This document shows, piece by piece, positions 8,311-17,824 of a stretch of DNA of 64,000 nt (position 1 is the stretch's first letter; each line of letters begins with the position of its first letter). The translations under genes and the position numbers were made by a program. The stretch spans positions 620,001 through 684,000 of the forward strand of contig NZ_CP034451.1 of NCBI RefSeq assembly GCF_003952525.1, in the 5' to 3' direction. Below the pieces are notes generated by a model. That model was not told the DNA's origin, did not search any database, and saw only the letters and a list, made by a program, of their open reading frames with translations. This stretch comes from Mesorhizobium sp. M3A.F.Ca.ET.080.04.2.1 (GTDB lineage Bacteria > Pseudomonadota > Alphaproteobacteria > Rhizobiales > Rhizobiaceae).

Positions 8311-9345
8311 ATGAAAATGATGCAATGGGGGGCCGCGGCCGTGGCCCTTGGCCTGGTTCATTTCGCGGTGCCGGCCGAGGCGGCCGGCGGCAAGACGCTG
8401 GAAACCGTGAAGGCGCGCGGAATGCTCAACTGCACCGGCCATGACGGCTCCTATCTCGGCTTCGCCGAGGTCGACGACACGGGCAACTGGAAGGGCATGG
8501 ACATCGATCTCTGCAAAGCGGTGGCCACGGCCGTGCTCGGCGGTCCGGCGAAGCTGAAAGTCGTTCCGATCAGCTGGGCCCAGCGCTGGCCGTCGCTGCA
8601 GTCGGGCGACGTCGACATCATCATCAAGGCCTCGGGCGGCACGCTCAGCCGCGACACCGAACTCGGCCTGCAATTCTCGATGTCCTATTATCTCGGCACA
8701 ACCAAGGTGATGGCGCACAAGGAACTCAATCTGAAGTCGCTGAAGGACGCCAATGGCGGCACGATCTGCATTCCCGCCGGGACGACCATCGAGCAGCAGG
8801 TTGCGGCCTATGCGCAGAAGGTGGGAATCAAGCTGGAACCGGTCGTCATCGAAAAGACCGAGGAGCTTGAGCAGGCATACTTCTCGGGCCGCTGCGATAT
8901 GTACGCCCAATGGGGGCCGGTTCTCGCAATCGCGCGTGTCGCCAAGGGCAAGGTCGACGACCACGTGATCCTGCCCGACGTGCTCGCCGTCGAGCCCGAG
9001 GTGATGATCGTGCGGCAAGGCGACGACAATTGGGTCGACGTTGCCAATTGGACGCTCACTGCCCTGCTCTTCGCCGAGGAGGAAGGCATCACGTCCAAGA
9101 ATGTCGATGAGATCAAGGCCAAGCCGACCTCACCGCAGGTGGCGAAGTTCCTCGGCGCGACACCGGGCCTGGGCAAGGGTCTCGGGCTCGCCGACGACTG
9201 GGCCTACAACGTGATCAAGAAGGTCGGCAATTACGGCGAGATCTTCGATCGCGATCTGGGCAAGGACTCGCCCTACAAGATGGATCGCGAGCTGACCAAC
9301 CTCTGGAACAATGGCGGGGTCCTGTTCCCGCTGGTGATCGACTGA
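8311..9345 (+). CDS. Periplasmic amino-acid-binding protein of an Aap/Bzt-type ABC transporter
   Basis: 344 residues with a signal peptide ending near PAEA-A (about residue 24). ARGMLNCTGHDGSYLGFAEVDDTG is the start of the SBP_bac_3 fold with its conserved ligand loop, followed by GMDIDLCKAVA. Length matches AapJ (about 341) rather than shorter HisJ-type proteins. It binds amino acids in the periplasm and passes them to the two permeases encoded next. The exact ligand is not deducible. The start ATG 8311 precedes Lys-Met-Met and a hydrophobic stretch, as expected for export. Confidence 0.9.
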   Translation: MKMMQWGAAAVALGLVHFAVPAEAAGGKTLETVKARGMLNCTGHDGSYLGFAEVDDTGNWKGMDIDLCKAVATAVLGGPAKLKVVPISWAQRWPSLQSGDVDIIIKASGGTLSRDTELGLQFSMSYYLGTTKVMAHKELNLKSLKDANGGTICIPAGTTIEQQVAAYAQKVGIKLEPVVIEKTEELEQAYFSGRCDMYAQWGPVLAIARVAKGKVDDHVILPDVLAVEPEVMIVRQGDDNWVDVANWTLTALLFAEEEGITSKNVDEIKAKPTSPQVAKFLGATPGLGKGLGLADDWAYNVIKKVGNYGEIFDRDLGKDSPYKMDRELTNLWNNGGVLFPLVID

Positions 9346-9416
9346 TCCACCAGACATGCCGAATGGCATCACTTGGCGCCGCTGAAATGCGGCTGGGAGG
9401 AATTTAACGCATGTGC

Positions 9417-9442
9417 CTCCGCCCTGCTTTCGCCGGGCGGAG
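9417..9442 (+). promoter_or_regulatory. Intercistronic hairpin after the binding-protein gene
   Basis: CTCCGCCC (9417-9424) and GGGCGGAG (9435-9442) form an 8-bp GC-rich stem with a 10-base loop in the 125-base gap between binding protein and first permease. Such hairpins often stabilise the upstream mRNA so that binding protein is made in excess. No U-run follows, so full termination is unlikely. Confidence 0.5.
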
Positions 9443-9470
9443 ACGGCGGCAATTCAGGAAAAGTCGGTCA

Positions 9471-10634
9471 ATGGTCAGCCTGCTGAGAAATCAGAAGGCC
9501 CGCAACGCGCTGTTGCAGGTTGTCTATGTCGGGTCGCTTGGAGCGCTGGTGCTGGCCTGCGCGATGATCGCCCGACGCAACCTTGCCCAGCAGGGGATCA
9601 CCTCCGGGTTCGACTTCTTGTATAAGTCGACGGGTTGGGACGTGAGCTTTTCCCTCCTGCCCGCCACGGCCAATGATCCCTACTGGTGGTATTTCCTGAT
9701 CGGGATCATCAATACGCTCTTCCTGGGCAGCGTCGGGCTGATCCTGGCGACAGTCGTCGGGACGATCGTCGGTTTGGCGCGCACCTCCTCCAACGAATTG
9801 GCGCGGCTGCTCGGCCGTACCTATGTCGACATCTTCCGCAACATCCCGCTGATCCTGCAGGTGTTCTTCTGGTACGCCGTCATCACGCACCTGCCGACGC
9901 CGCGCGCCGCGCATCAGGCCTTCGGCATGTTGCTGACCAGCCGTGGCCTTTATGCACCGATCCCCAATGTCGGCGGCGTTGCGTTCGCGGCGGCGGCCAT
10001 CGCATTCATCGGCGCAATCGCGCTTCCCGTCTGGCTGGGCAGGACGTCGCGCCTCAACCGACCGCTCGGCGAGCGCCTCGGCATCCAACTCGCCGGCGCG
10101 GCGGCGGCGCTGGCCTGCGCGGTCCTCATCCTGGCGGGCGGCCGCCTTCCGGGCCTGCCGCTGCTCGACTTCCCGGCCTTGCAGGGCCTCAACATCAAAG
10201 GGGGCTTGCGCATTCCGCCGGAATTTTCCGCGCTGGCGGTGGCTATCGCCATCTATGGCGGCTCCTACATCGCCGAGATCGTGCGCGGCGGCTTCAAGGC
10301 TGTCAGCAAGGGCCAGGTGGAAGCGGCACTTTCGCTGGGGCTCAGCCCTTGGCGCATCTTCACGCTGGTGCGGCTGCCGCTGGCGCTGCGCGCCATGCTG
10401 CCGATCCTCGCCAACCAGTATGTCTGGTTGATAAAGGCAACGACGATGGGCATTGCCGTCGGTTTCACCGACTTCTTCATGATCGTGGCGCTGACGATCA
10501 ACCATTCCGGCCAGACGCTTGAGGCGATCGGCATCCTGATGGCGGGCTTCCTTACCATCAATCTGAGCCTGGCCGCTGTATTCAACCGCATCAACAAGGC
10601 CATTGCCCTTAAGGGCAATCAACTGAGGGGATGA
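9471..10634 (+). CDS. Amino-acid ABC transporter permease, AapQ/BztB type
   Basis: 387 residues, longer than ordinary HisQ-type permeases and in the AapQ range because of an insertion of helices in the middle. Several hydrophobic segments are visible (about 15-35, 70-95, 170-195, 215-240). The EAA-type loop that contacts the ATPase is VEAALSLGLSPWRIFTLVRLPLA. ATG 9471 has AGGA about 12 bases upstream. It pairs with the next gene, which starts 4 bases downstream, to form the inner-membrane channel. Confidence 0.9.
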   Translation: MVSLLRNQKARNALLQVVYVGSLGALVLACAMIARRNLAQQGITSGFDFLYKSTGWDVSFSLLPATANDPYWWYFLIGIINTLFLGSVGLILATVVGTIVGLARTSSNELARLLGRTYVDIFRNIPLILQVFFWYAVITHLPTPRAAHQAFGMLLTSRGLYAPIPNVGGVAFAAAAIAFIGAIALPVWLGRTSRLNRPLGERLGIQLAGAAAALACAVLILAGGRLPGLPLLDFPALQGLNIKGGLRIPPEFSALAVAIAIYGGSYIAEIVRGGFKAVSKGQVEAALSLGLSPWRIFTLVRLPLALRAMLPILANQYVWLIKATTMGIAVGFTDFFMIVALTINHSGQTLEAIGILMAGFLTINLSLAAVFNRINKAIALKGNQLRG

Positions 10635-10638
10635 GACA

Positions 10639-11718
10639 ATGGAGATGATCTTTGTTGCTCCGCCCGCGCCAGGACGGCTGGAGGATCTGAAGCGACGCTT
10701 CTTTGTAACACCGCTTCAGGCCCTGTTGTCGCTGGTGTCCCTTGCCATCATGGCCTCTCTGGCCTGGAAGCTGCTCAATTGGGCAGTGTTCTCGGCGGTG
10801 TTCACGACGAGCGGCGGGCCCGAGGCCTGCCAGGCCGCGGCAGGAGCCTGCTGGTCGGTCATCGCGGCGAGGTGGCGCATCATCCTGTTCGGGCTCTACC
10901 CCTTCGAGGAGCAATGGCGCTCGGCGCTCGCCTGCGTGACGGTGGTGGTCATGACGGTGCTGAGCTGTATTCCCGCGTTCTGGACGGGCCGCCGCATCGC
11001 ACTCGTATGGGGCGCCGGAACTGCCCTCTATTACGTGCTGATGAAAGGCGGCGTGCTTGGTCTCGCCTATGTCGGCGAGGAAGCCTGGGGCGGATTGGCG
11101 CTGACTCTTTTCATTTTCGTGACCACCTGCCTGATCGGCTTTCCGCTGGCGATCTGCCTGGCCTTGCTGCGCCGGTCCGAACTGCCGTGGATATCGCGGA
11201 CCACCGGCGTCATCATCGATTCGGTCCGCTCGCTGCCGCTGATCTCGATTCTGTTCACATTCGCCATCGTTCTGCCGTTCGCGCTGCCGCAATGGCTCCA
11301 GGGCGACAAGCTGTACAGGGTGATCCTTGGTTCTGCCCTGTTCTTTTCTGCCTATCAGGCTGAGATCGTCAGGGGCGGAATGCAGGGTGTTCCGACGGGA
11401 CAGGAAGAGGCCGCCATGGCTCTCGGCATGAGCTACTGGCAGCGCATCGGCCGCATCCTGCTGCCGCAGGCCATGCGCAACGCGTTGCCGGCGACGATCA
11501 ACCAGTTCGTCATCTCGTTCAAGGAAACCTCGCTGGTGGTCATCGTCGGCTTCTTCGAGATCCTGGCCTCAGGCAACGCCGCCTACGGCACCGGCGAATG
11601 GCGCTTCGCCTATGTCGAGGTCTATGCCTTCATCGCCTTCATCTACTTCGTCTTCGTCTTCAGCCTGTCCCGCTACGGCGGCTTCCTGGAGCGCCGCATG
11701 TCGGTCGGCGAACGCTAA
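10639..11718 (+). CDS. Amino-acid ABC transporter permease, AapM/BztC type
   Basis: 359 residues with an extended N-terminal half as in AapM. The EAA loop is [23 protein letters not shown], and the fold ends in [12 protein letters not shown], typical of the HisM group. Multiple membrane spans are visible, for example at about 32-52, 95-113 and 150-172. It follows the first permease with only a 4-base gap, and the ATPase gene starts 11 bases later after a clear GGGAGG, so all are one operon. Confidence 0.9.
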   Translation: MEMIFVAPPAPGRLEDLKRRFFVTPLQALLSLVSLAIMASLAWKLLNWAVFSAVFTTSGGPEACQAAAGACWSVIAARWRIILFGLYPFEEQWRSALACVTVVVMTVLSCIPAFWTGRRIALVWGAGTALYYVLMKGGVLGLAYVGEEAWGGLALTLFIFVTTCLIGFPLAICLALLRRSELPWISRTTGVIIDSVRSLPLISILFTFAIVLPFALPQWLQGDKLYRVILGSALFFSAYQAEIVRGGMQGVPTGQEEAAMALGMSYWQRIGRILLPQAMRNALPATINQFVISFKETSLVVIVGFFEILASGNAAYGTGEWRFAYVEVYAFIAFIYFVFVFSLSRYGGFLERRMSVGER

Positions 11719-11729
11719 GGGAGGTGCAC

Positions 11730-12485
11730 ATGAATGCCACGCAATCGTCCGGACCCGCGGTCCGCATCGAGGGCCTGGACAAATATTACGGGTCGTTCCA
11801 TGCGCTGCGGAAGATAGACCTTTGCGTGGAGCGGGGAGAAAGGATCGTCATCTGCGGTCCTTCCGGCTCCGGCAAGTCCACCATGATCCGCTGCATCAAC
11901 CGGCTGGAACAGCACAATGGCGGCCGCATCACCGTGCTCGGCACCGAACTCAACGACGACGTCGGCAACATCGACGAGATCAGGCGCGAAGTCGGCATGG
12001 TGTTCCAGCACTTCAACCTGTTTCCGCATATGACGGTGCTGGAGAACTGCATGATCGCACCGATGATCGTGCGCAAGCGGCCGCGCGCGGAAGCCGAGGC
12101 GACCGCGCGGCGCTATCTGGAAAAGGTCCGCATTCCCGAGCAGGCGATGAAGTTTCCGGGACAGTTGTCCGGCGGCCAGCAGCAGCGGGTGGCGATTGCG
12201 CGTGCCCTTTGCATGCAGCCGCAGATCATGCTGTTCGACGAACCGACTTCGGCGCTCGATCCGGAAATGATCGCCGAAGTGCTCGACGTCATGGTGACGC
12301 TTGCCTCCGAGGGCATGACGATGATCTGCGTCACGCATGAAATGGGCTTCGCGCGCCGGGCTGCCGATCGGGTGATCTTCATGGACGGCGGCGAGATCGT
12401 CGAGGAGGCGCCGCCGGAGGAGTTCTTCGCCGCGTCCCGCAACGAGCGCACGCGACAGTTCCTCTCGCAGGTTCTGGGTCATTGA
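11730..12485 (+). CDS. Amino-acid ABC transporter ATP-binding protein, AapP/GlnQ type
   Basis: 251 residues. Walker A is GPSGSGKST (about 45-53), the Q-loop lies in [14 protein letters not shown], the signature is LSGGQQQR, Walker B is [14 protein letters not shown] and the switch His lies in VTHEMGF. All motifs are intact, so it should be an active importer ATPase. It completes a SBP-permease-permease-ATPase set (8311-12485), the same gene order as aapJQMP of rhizobia. This copy sits in a catabolic cluster and may be a specialised paralogue of the general transporter. Confidence 0.92.
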   Translation: MNATQSSGPAVRIEGLDKYYGSFHALRKIDLCVERGERIVICGPSGSGKSTMIRCINRLEQHNGGRITVLGTELNDDVGNIDEIRREVGMVFQHFNLFPHMTVLENCMIAPMIVRKRPRAEAEATARRYLEKVRIPEQAMKFPGQLSGGQQQRVAIARALCMQPQIMLFDEPTSALDPEMIAEVLDVMVTLASEGMTMICVTHEMGFARRAADRVIFMDGGEIVEEAPPEEFFAASRNERTRQFLSQVLGH

Positions 12486-12537
12486 GCGGGCGCCCCTACC
12501 CTCTATACGCGGCACGTCGGACAGTTCAGGGACTTCG

Positions 12538-13941
12538 ATGACAGATCCCGTCGGTGCATTGCAGGCGATTCTGGGACCGAAAGGCTGGCTTTCGGGGAGC
12601 GACGCCGAGCCATATCAACGCGATTGGCTGAACCGCTATGGCGTCCCGCCCCTCGGCGTTGCCCGGCCCGCCAACACTGCGCAGGTCGCCGCGGTCGTCA
12701 AAGCTTGCCGGGAAGCAGGATTGGCCGTCGTGCCGCAAGGCGGGAACACGGGCCTGTGCGGCGGCGCCGTCGCCGATCAGCCGAACGCGGTGATCGTCTC
12801 GCTGTCCCGCATGACGGCGATCGGCCAACCGGACCCGGAAAGCGGCTCGGTCGCGGTCGAAGCCGGCGTCGTGCTTTCCTCCCTGCACGAGGCGCTGGAG
12901 CCGCACGGCCTGATGTTTTCGATGCATCTCGGCGCCGAAGGCAGCGCCAGGATCGGCGGCCTGATCGGCACCAATGCCGGCGGCAGCCAAGCGTTCCGCT
13001 ACGGGATGATGCAAGATCTGGTGCTCGGCCTCGAAGTCGTGACGCCGGACGGCGCGGTGTGGGACGGCCTGCGCGCGGTGCAGAAGGACAATGCCGGCTA
13101 TCAGTTGCGCAAGCTGTTCTGCGGCGCGGAAGGCACGCTGGGCATTGTGACGCGTGCGGTGTTGCGGCTTTATCCCACGCACCGGCAGCAGGCGAGCGCG
13201 CTGCTGGTCATGTCCGACTTTGCCGCCGCCGTCTCGTTCGGCACCTGCCTGCGCGGCGAGGCGCAAGAGTTTCTGGCCGGGCTCGAATTCTTTTCCGATG
13301 TCGGGCTGACGCTCGCGCTCAAGCACCTGCCGGACCTCGCCTACCAGCTCGAGTCGCGAGGCGACGTCTATCTGCTCGTCGAAATGGCATCGGGCTCGAC
13401 GCGCGTTCCCCTCGACGACATCCTGGCTTCAGCGCTGGAATGGGGCGTGGAGCAAGGGCTGGTCGTCGACGGCGCGCTGGCGACCTCGGGCGCGCAGCGG
13501 GCGCAGTTCTGGCGCCTGCGCGAGGAACAGCCCGAAGGGCAGCGCCTGGAGGGCGAGCAGCTGAAGCACGACATCTCAGTGCCGCCCGGCGCCATCGCCC
13601 GTTTCATCGAAGCCGGCGCAACGATATGCAACGACATTCTTCCCGGCGTGCGGATCAATCCGTTCGGGCATCTCGGCGACGGCAACATTCACTACAACCT
13701 GTCGCCTCCGGAGCGTCGCTCCGATTTCGAGGGCAAGGCCGGAGCGTTCGCCGAAGGGCTGGCATCGCTCGCCACGGCAATGGGCGGCAGCTTCGCGGCA
13801 GAGCATGGGCTTGGACGCGCCAAGATCGCTATGGCCGACCGCAACCGGGGTTCGGTGGAGCGGGAACTCATGGCGCGGCTGAAGAATGCGTTCGATCCGC
13901 AAGGCGCGATGAATCCCGGTGTCCTGGTGCGAAATCCATAG
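12538..13941 (+). CDS. FAD-linked oxidase of the D-2-hydroxyacid dehydrogenase (GlcD/D2HGDH) family
   Basis: 467 residues. VPQGGNTGLCGGAV (about 62-75) is the PCMH-type FAD loop, and GGLIGTNAGGSQAFRYG continues the FAD site. NPFGHLGDGNIHYN holds the metal-site histidine motif typical of D-lactate, D-2-hydroxyglutarate and glycolate dehydrogenases, and HGLGRAK is near the C-terminus. It probably passes electrons from a D-2-hydroxyacid to the respiratory chain. ATG 12538 has AGGGA about 6 bases upstream. It lies between the amino-acid importer and the TPP enzyme gene on the same strand, 52 bases after the ATPase, and may share their transcript. Confidence 0.9.
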   Translation: MTDPVGALQAILGPKGWLSGSDAEPYQRDWLNRYGVPPLGVARPANTAQVAAVVKACREAGLAVVPQGGNTGLCGGAVADQPNAVIVSLSRMTAIGQPDPESGSVAVEAGVVLSSLHEALEPHGLMFSMHLGAEGSARIGGLIGTNAGGSQAFRYGMMQDLVLGLEVVTPDGAVWDGLRAVQKDNAGYQLRKLFCGAEGTLGIVTRAVLRLYPTHRQQASALLVMSDFAAAVSFGTCLRGEAQEFLAGLEFFSDVGLTLALKHLPDLAYQLESRGDVYLLVEMASGSTRVPLDDILASALEWGVEQGLVVDGALATSGAQRAQFWRLREEQPEGQRLEGEQLKHDISVPPGAIARFIEAGATICNDILPGVRINPFGHLGDGNIHYNLSPPERRSDFEGKAGAFAEGLASLATAMGGSFAAEHGLGRAKIAMADRNRGSVERELMARLKNAFDPQGAMNPGVLVRNP

Positions 13942-14060
13942 GAAAGAAAAACTTTCGAATGGACCGCATTTCTTGATTTCGCCCCTATCCGACAGAGTGC
14001 AGGTATAGTCCGACAGGCAGGTTCGGTCCGCCTGCCGCCAGCTTGAGAGGATGTCGAAGC

Positions 14061-15731
14061 ATGGTCCGCAATGGCGGTCACCTTCTCGTCGAGTGCCTGA
14101 TCGCCTTGGGCGCGACCAAGAGCTTCGGCGTTCCCGGCGAAAGCTATCTCGCCGTACTCGACGCGCTGCACGACACCCATGGAAAGCTGGACTACGTGCT
14201 CTGCCGCAACGAAGGCGGCGCAGCGTTCATGGCTTCGGCCTATGGCAAGCTGACCGGCTCGCCTGGCATCTGCTTCGTCACCCGCGGTCCGGGCGTGACC
14301 AATGCTAGCATCGGCGTGCACACGGCCATGCAGGACAGTTCGCCGATGATCCTGTTCGTCGGCCAGGTCGGCACCGACATGAAAGGCCGTGAAGCCTTTC
14401 AGGAGATCGACTACCGCGCAGTGTACGGAACCGTCGCCAAATGGGCGGTCGAGATCGATGACGTCGCGCGCCTTCCCGAGATCGTGGCGCGGGCCTGGAC
14501 CACCGCCTTGACGGGACGGCCCGGACCCGTCGTGGTCGCGCTGCCGGAAGACATGCTTACAACGATGACCGACGCCGCGCCGCTCAGCGGTCCGGCGTCA
14601 ATTTTCGAAGCCGCTCCGGCACCGGATGCGATTGCCGCGGCGCTCCAGGTGCTGGCAGCGGCCGAGAAGCCGGTGCTGCTGATGGGAGGCGCCAACTGGA
14701 CGGCGGCTGGGCGCGCGGCGCTCCAGAGCTTCGCCGAGTCCTCCGATATTCCCGTTGTCGCCGCCTTCCGCTACCAGGACCAGTTCGACAACAACTCGCC
14801 GGTCTTCGTCGGCGAGGCCGGCGTCGGCATGGCGCCGCATGTAAGAAACCTAGTCCGCGAGGCCGATGTGATCCTGGCCGTCAATGTCCGTTTCGGCGAG
14901 ATGACGACGGACGGCTACACGCTGCTGGAAGTGCCCGTGCCGCGTCAGAAGCTGATCCATGTCCACGGCTCGGACCGCGAGATCGGCAAGATCTATGTGC
15001 CCGCAATCGGTATCCATGCCGGGCCGAACGCCTTCGCCAATGCGCTGTCCCCGGTCAAGGGCACCTGGGCCGACTGGCGCGCGCGGGCACGCAAGGCCTA
15101 TGAAGGCACGTTCGCCGCGCCAGTCCAACCTGGTCCGGTCGACATGGTCGCGGTCAGCGCCTGGCTGCGCGAGACCTTGCCGGCCGACGTCATCCTCACC
15201 AACGGCGCCGGCAACTTCACCGTCTGGCCGAACAAGTTCTTCAAGTTCGGGCCGCAGGCGCGGCTGCTTGCACCGCAGTCCGCCGCGATGGGCTACGGCC
15301 TGCCGGCGGCGATCGCCGCCAAGGTGGCCCATCCTGAGCGCACGGTCGTCTGCTTCGCCGGCGACGGCGATTTCCAGATGAATTGCCAGGAACTCGGCAC
15401 CGCCATGCAGGCTGGCTCGCAGCCGATCGTGCTGATCATCAACAACGGTATCTACGGCACGATCCGGGCGCATCAGGAGCGCAACTATCCCGCCCGCGTC
15501 TGCGGAACCTCGCTCGAAAATCCGGATTTCGTGACGCTGGCCAAAGCTTACGGCTTCCACGCCGAGCGCGTCGAGGCGACGCAAGATTTCGCCGCGGCGT
15601 TCGAGCGGGCGCTCAAGTCCGAAAGAGGCGCGGTGCTCGACATCGCCATCTCGCCCGAAGCGCTCACGCCCCGGCAGACCCTCTCCCAGATGCGCGACGC
15701 CGCGCTCGCTTCCCAGAAGGCCAAGGCATGA
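14061..15731 (+). CDS. Thiamine-pyrophosphate-dependent enzyme, acetolactate-synthase/2-oxoacid decarboxylase superfamily
   Basis: 556 residues. Glu51 in CRNEGGAAF is the TPP-activating glutamate. FAGDGDFQMN followed by IINNGIYG is the GDG...NN motif that binds Mg-TPP. The full PYR-central-PP domain order is visible. It is not a clear biosynthetic IlvB, because it lies beside catabolic genes and no small subunit is nearby. Decarboxylation of a 2-oxo acid made by the nearby aminotransferase is one reasonable role (compare the AruH/AruI pair of arginine catabolism). ATG 14061 has AGAGG 10 bases upstream. Its stop overlaps the HyuA start by 4 bases. Confidence 0.88.
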   Translation: MVRNGGHLLVECLIALGATKSFGVPGESYLAVLDALHDTHGKLDYVLCRNEGGAAFMASAYGKLTGSPGICFVTRGPGVTNASIGVHTAMQDSSPMILFVGQVGTDMKGREAFQEIDYRAVYGTVAKWAVEIDDVARLPEIVARAWTTALTGRPGPVVVALPEDMLTTMTDAAPLSGPASIFEAAPAPDAIAAALQVLAAAEKPVLLMGGANWTAAGRAALQSFAESSDIPVVAAFRYQDQFDNNSPVFVGEAGVGMAPHVRNLVREADVILAVNVRFGEMTTDGYTLLEVPVPRQKLIHVHGSDREIGKIYVPAIGIHAGPNAFANALSPVKGTWADWRARARKAYEGTFAAPVQPGPVDMVAVSAWLRETLPADVILTNGAGNFTVWPNKFFKFGPQARLLAPQSAAMGYGLPAAIAAKVAHPERTVVCFAGDGDFQMNCQELGTAMQAGSQPIVLIINNGIYGTIRAHQERNYPARVCGTSLENPDFVTLAKAYGFHAERVEATQDFAAAFERALKSERGAVLDIAISPEALTPRQTLSQMRDAALASQKAKA

Positions 15732-17824
15732 CCTCCACAACTGACGACATCCGTCTCGGCGCGGACATCGGCGGCACCTTTACCGACATCGCCCTCGATG
15801 TCAGGGGCACACTGTTCTCGACCAAAGTGCTGACCAACTATTCGGCGCCGGAGCAGGCGATCCTCGATGGTATCGCCATCGTCACTCGCGATGCCGGCAT
15901 CTCGGCAGCCGAGATCGGCATTATCATCCACGGCACGACGCTCGCCACCAATGCGCTGATCGAGCGGCGCGGCGCCAAGACCGCGCTGGTCACGACGGAA
16001 GGCTTCCGCGACGTGATCGAGATGCGAACGGAAAACCGCTTCGAACAGTATGATCTCAACCTGCAACTGCCGACGCCGCTGATCCCGCGCGAGGACCGCT
16101 TCACTGTCAAGGGCCGGATCGGCGCCGAGGGCCAGGAGTTGCAGCCCCTCGATGAAGCAGCCCTGGAGCATATCGCCGAGCGCATAGCGGCCGGCGGTTT
16201 CGGCTCGGTGGCGATCGGCTTCATCCACGCCTATGCAAACCCTGCTCACGAGAGCCGGGCTCGCGAGATCCTCGCTAAGAAGCTCAGCATCCCGATCTCG
16301 ATCAGCTCGGAAGTCTCGCCGCAGATGCGCGAGTTCGAGCGCTTCAACACAGTCTGCGCCAACGCCTATGTGCGGCCGCAGATGGCCGACTACCTCGCCC
16401 GCCTGCAGACACGACTGAAGGACATGGGCGCCGAATGCCCGGTCTTCATGATCCATTCCGGCGGCGGCCTGATCTCGGTGGAGACTGCTTCGGAATTCCC
16501 GGTGCGGCTGGTCGAATCCGGCCCGGCGGGCGGGGCGATCTTCGCCGCAGACATCGCCAGGCGCTTTGGTCTTGAGAAGGTCGTGTCCTACGACATGGGC
16601 GGAACCACTGCCAAGATCTGCCTGATCGAGGACTATGCGCCGCGCACGGCGAGGACATTCGAAGTGGCGCGCACCTACCGCTTCTCGAAAGGCTCGGGCA
16701 TGCCGATCTCCATTCCGGTGATCGAGATGATCGAGATCGGCGCCGGCGGCGGTTCCATTGCCTGGGTCGACGCCATGGGCCGCATCCAGACCGGGCCAGA
16801 GAGCGCCGGCTCGGAACCAGGACCGGCCTGCTACGGCCGCGGCGGCAAGCGCCCGGCGATCACCGACGCCGACCTGGTGCTCGGCAAGCTCGATCCCGAC
16901 AATTTCGCCGGCGGCGCGATCAAGCTCGATGCGGCGGCATCCGAGCAGGCGATCATGCGCGATGTCGGCGAGCGCCTGTCGCTCAACGCGATGTCGACCG
17001 CCTTCGGCATCTGCGAGGTGGTGGACGAGAACATGGCCAACGCCGCCCGCGTCCACGCGGTCGAAAACGGCAAGAACATTTCCGACAATCTGATGATCGC
17101 CTTTGGCGGCGCGGCGCCGCTGCACGCGGCAAGGCTGTGCGAAAAGCTCGGCATCGATCAGTGCATCGTGCCGAGAGGCGCCGGTGTCGGATCGGCGATC
17201 GGCTTCCTCAAGGCACCGTTCGGCTACGAGGCGCTGGCGTCGAAGCTGACGCGCCTGTCACGGTTCAAACCGGCCGAGGTCAATGCCCTGCTCGCCGACC
17301 TCAAAGCCTCGGCTGAGGGTTTCGTGCGGACAGGCGCCAGCGGTAGGATCATCTGCGAGATTACCGCGTTCATGCGCTACGCCGGCCAGGGCTGGGAAAT
17401 TCCCGTGCCGCTGGCGGACGAGCCGTTCGGCGACGATGCCGCGGCAAAGCTCAAGGAACTGTTCGAGACCAGCTACCAGCGCTTCTTCGGCCGCGCCATC
17501 GAAGGGCTCGACGGGCTGGAGATCGAAATCGTCACCTGGTCGGTCAAGGCGACGGACGTTCGGCCCGCCGTTGCGAGGCACGAACTCACGACCGGCAACA
17601 AGGCCAGCCAGCCGACAACGATGCGCGCGGTCTTCGATCCGGCAACCGGGTCGCCGCAGAACTATGGAATCATCGAACGTGAGATGCTCTGCGCCGGCGA
17701 TCGCGTCGCGGGCCCGGCGGTCATCGTCGAGCGTGAGACATCGACCGTCGTCACAACCAGCTTCGACGCCGTCATCCAGAGCGACGGCGCAATCCTTCTG
17801 ATCCGCAAAGGCAGCCAGGCATGA
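15728..17824 (+). CDS. Hydantoinase/oxoprolinase subunit A (HyuA family)
   Basis: 698 residues. The N-terminus GADIGGTFTDIALD is the actin-like phosphate loop; GTTLATNALIERRG and YDMGGTTAKICL are further ATP-site blocks. Family members, with HyuB, use ATP to open lactam or hydantoin rings (5-oxoproline, N-methylhydantoin), or carboxylate acetone-like substrates. ATG 15728 overlaps the previous stop (ATGA), and the HyuB start overlaps this stop the same way, so the subunits should be made together. The specific substrate is unknown. Confidence 0.93.
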   Translation: MTSTTDDIRLGADIGGTFTDIALDVRGTLFSTKVLTNYSAPEQAILDGIAIVTRDAGISAAEIGIIIHGTTLATNALIERRGAKTALVTTEGFRDVIEMRTENRFEQYDLNLQLPTPLIPREDRFTVKGRIGAEGQELQPLDEAALEHIAERIAAGGFGSVAIGFIHAYANPAHESRAREILAKKLSIPISISSEVSPQMREFERFNTVCANAYVRPQMADYLARLQTRLKDMGAECPVFMIHSGGGLISVETASEFPVRLVESGPAGGAIFAADIARRFGLEKVVSYDMGGTTAKICLIEDYAPRTARTFEVARTYRFSKGSGMPISIPVIEMIEIGAGGGSIAWVDAMGRIQTGPESAGSEPGPACYGRGGKRPAITDADLVLGKLDPDNFAGGAIKLDAAASEQAIMRDVGERLSLNAMSTAFGICEVVDENMANAARVHAVENGKNISDNLMIAFGGAAPLHAARLCEKLGIDQCIVPRGAGVGSAIGFLKAPFGYEALASKLTRLSRFKPAEVNALLADLKASAEGFVRTGASGRIICEITAFMRYAGQGWEIPVPLADEPFGDDAAAKLKELFETSYQRFFGRAIEGLDGLEIEIVTWSVKATDVRPAVARHELTTGNKASQPTTMRAVFDPATGSPQNYGIIEREMLCAGDRVAGPAVIVERETSTVVTTSFDAVIQSDGAILLIRKGSQA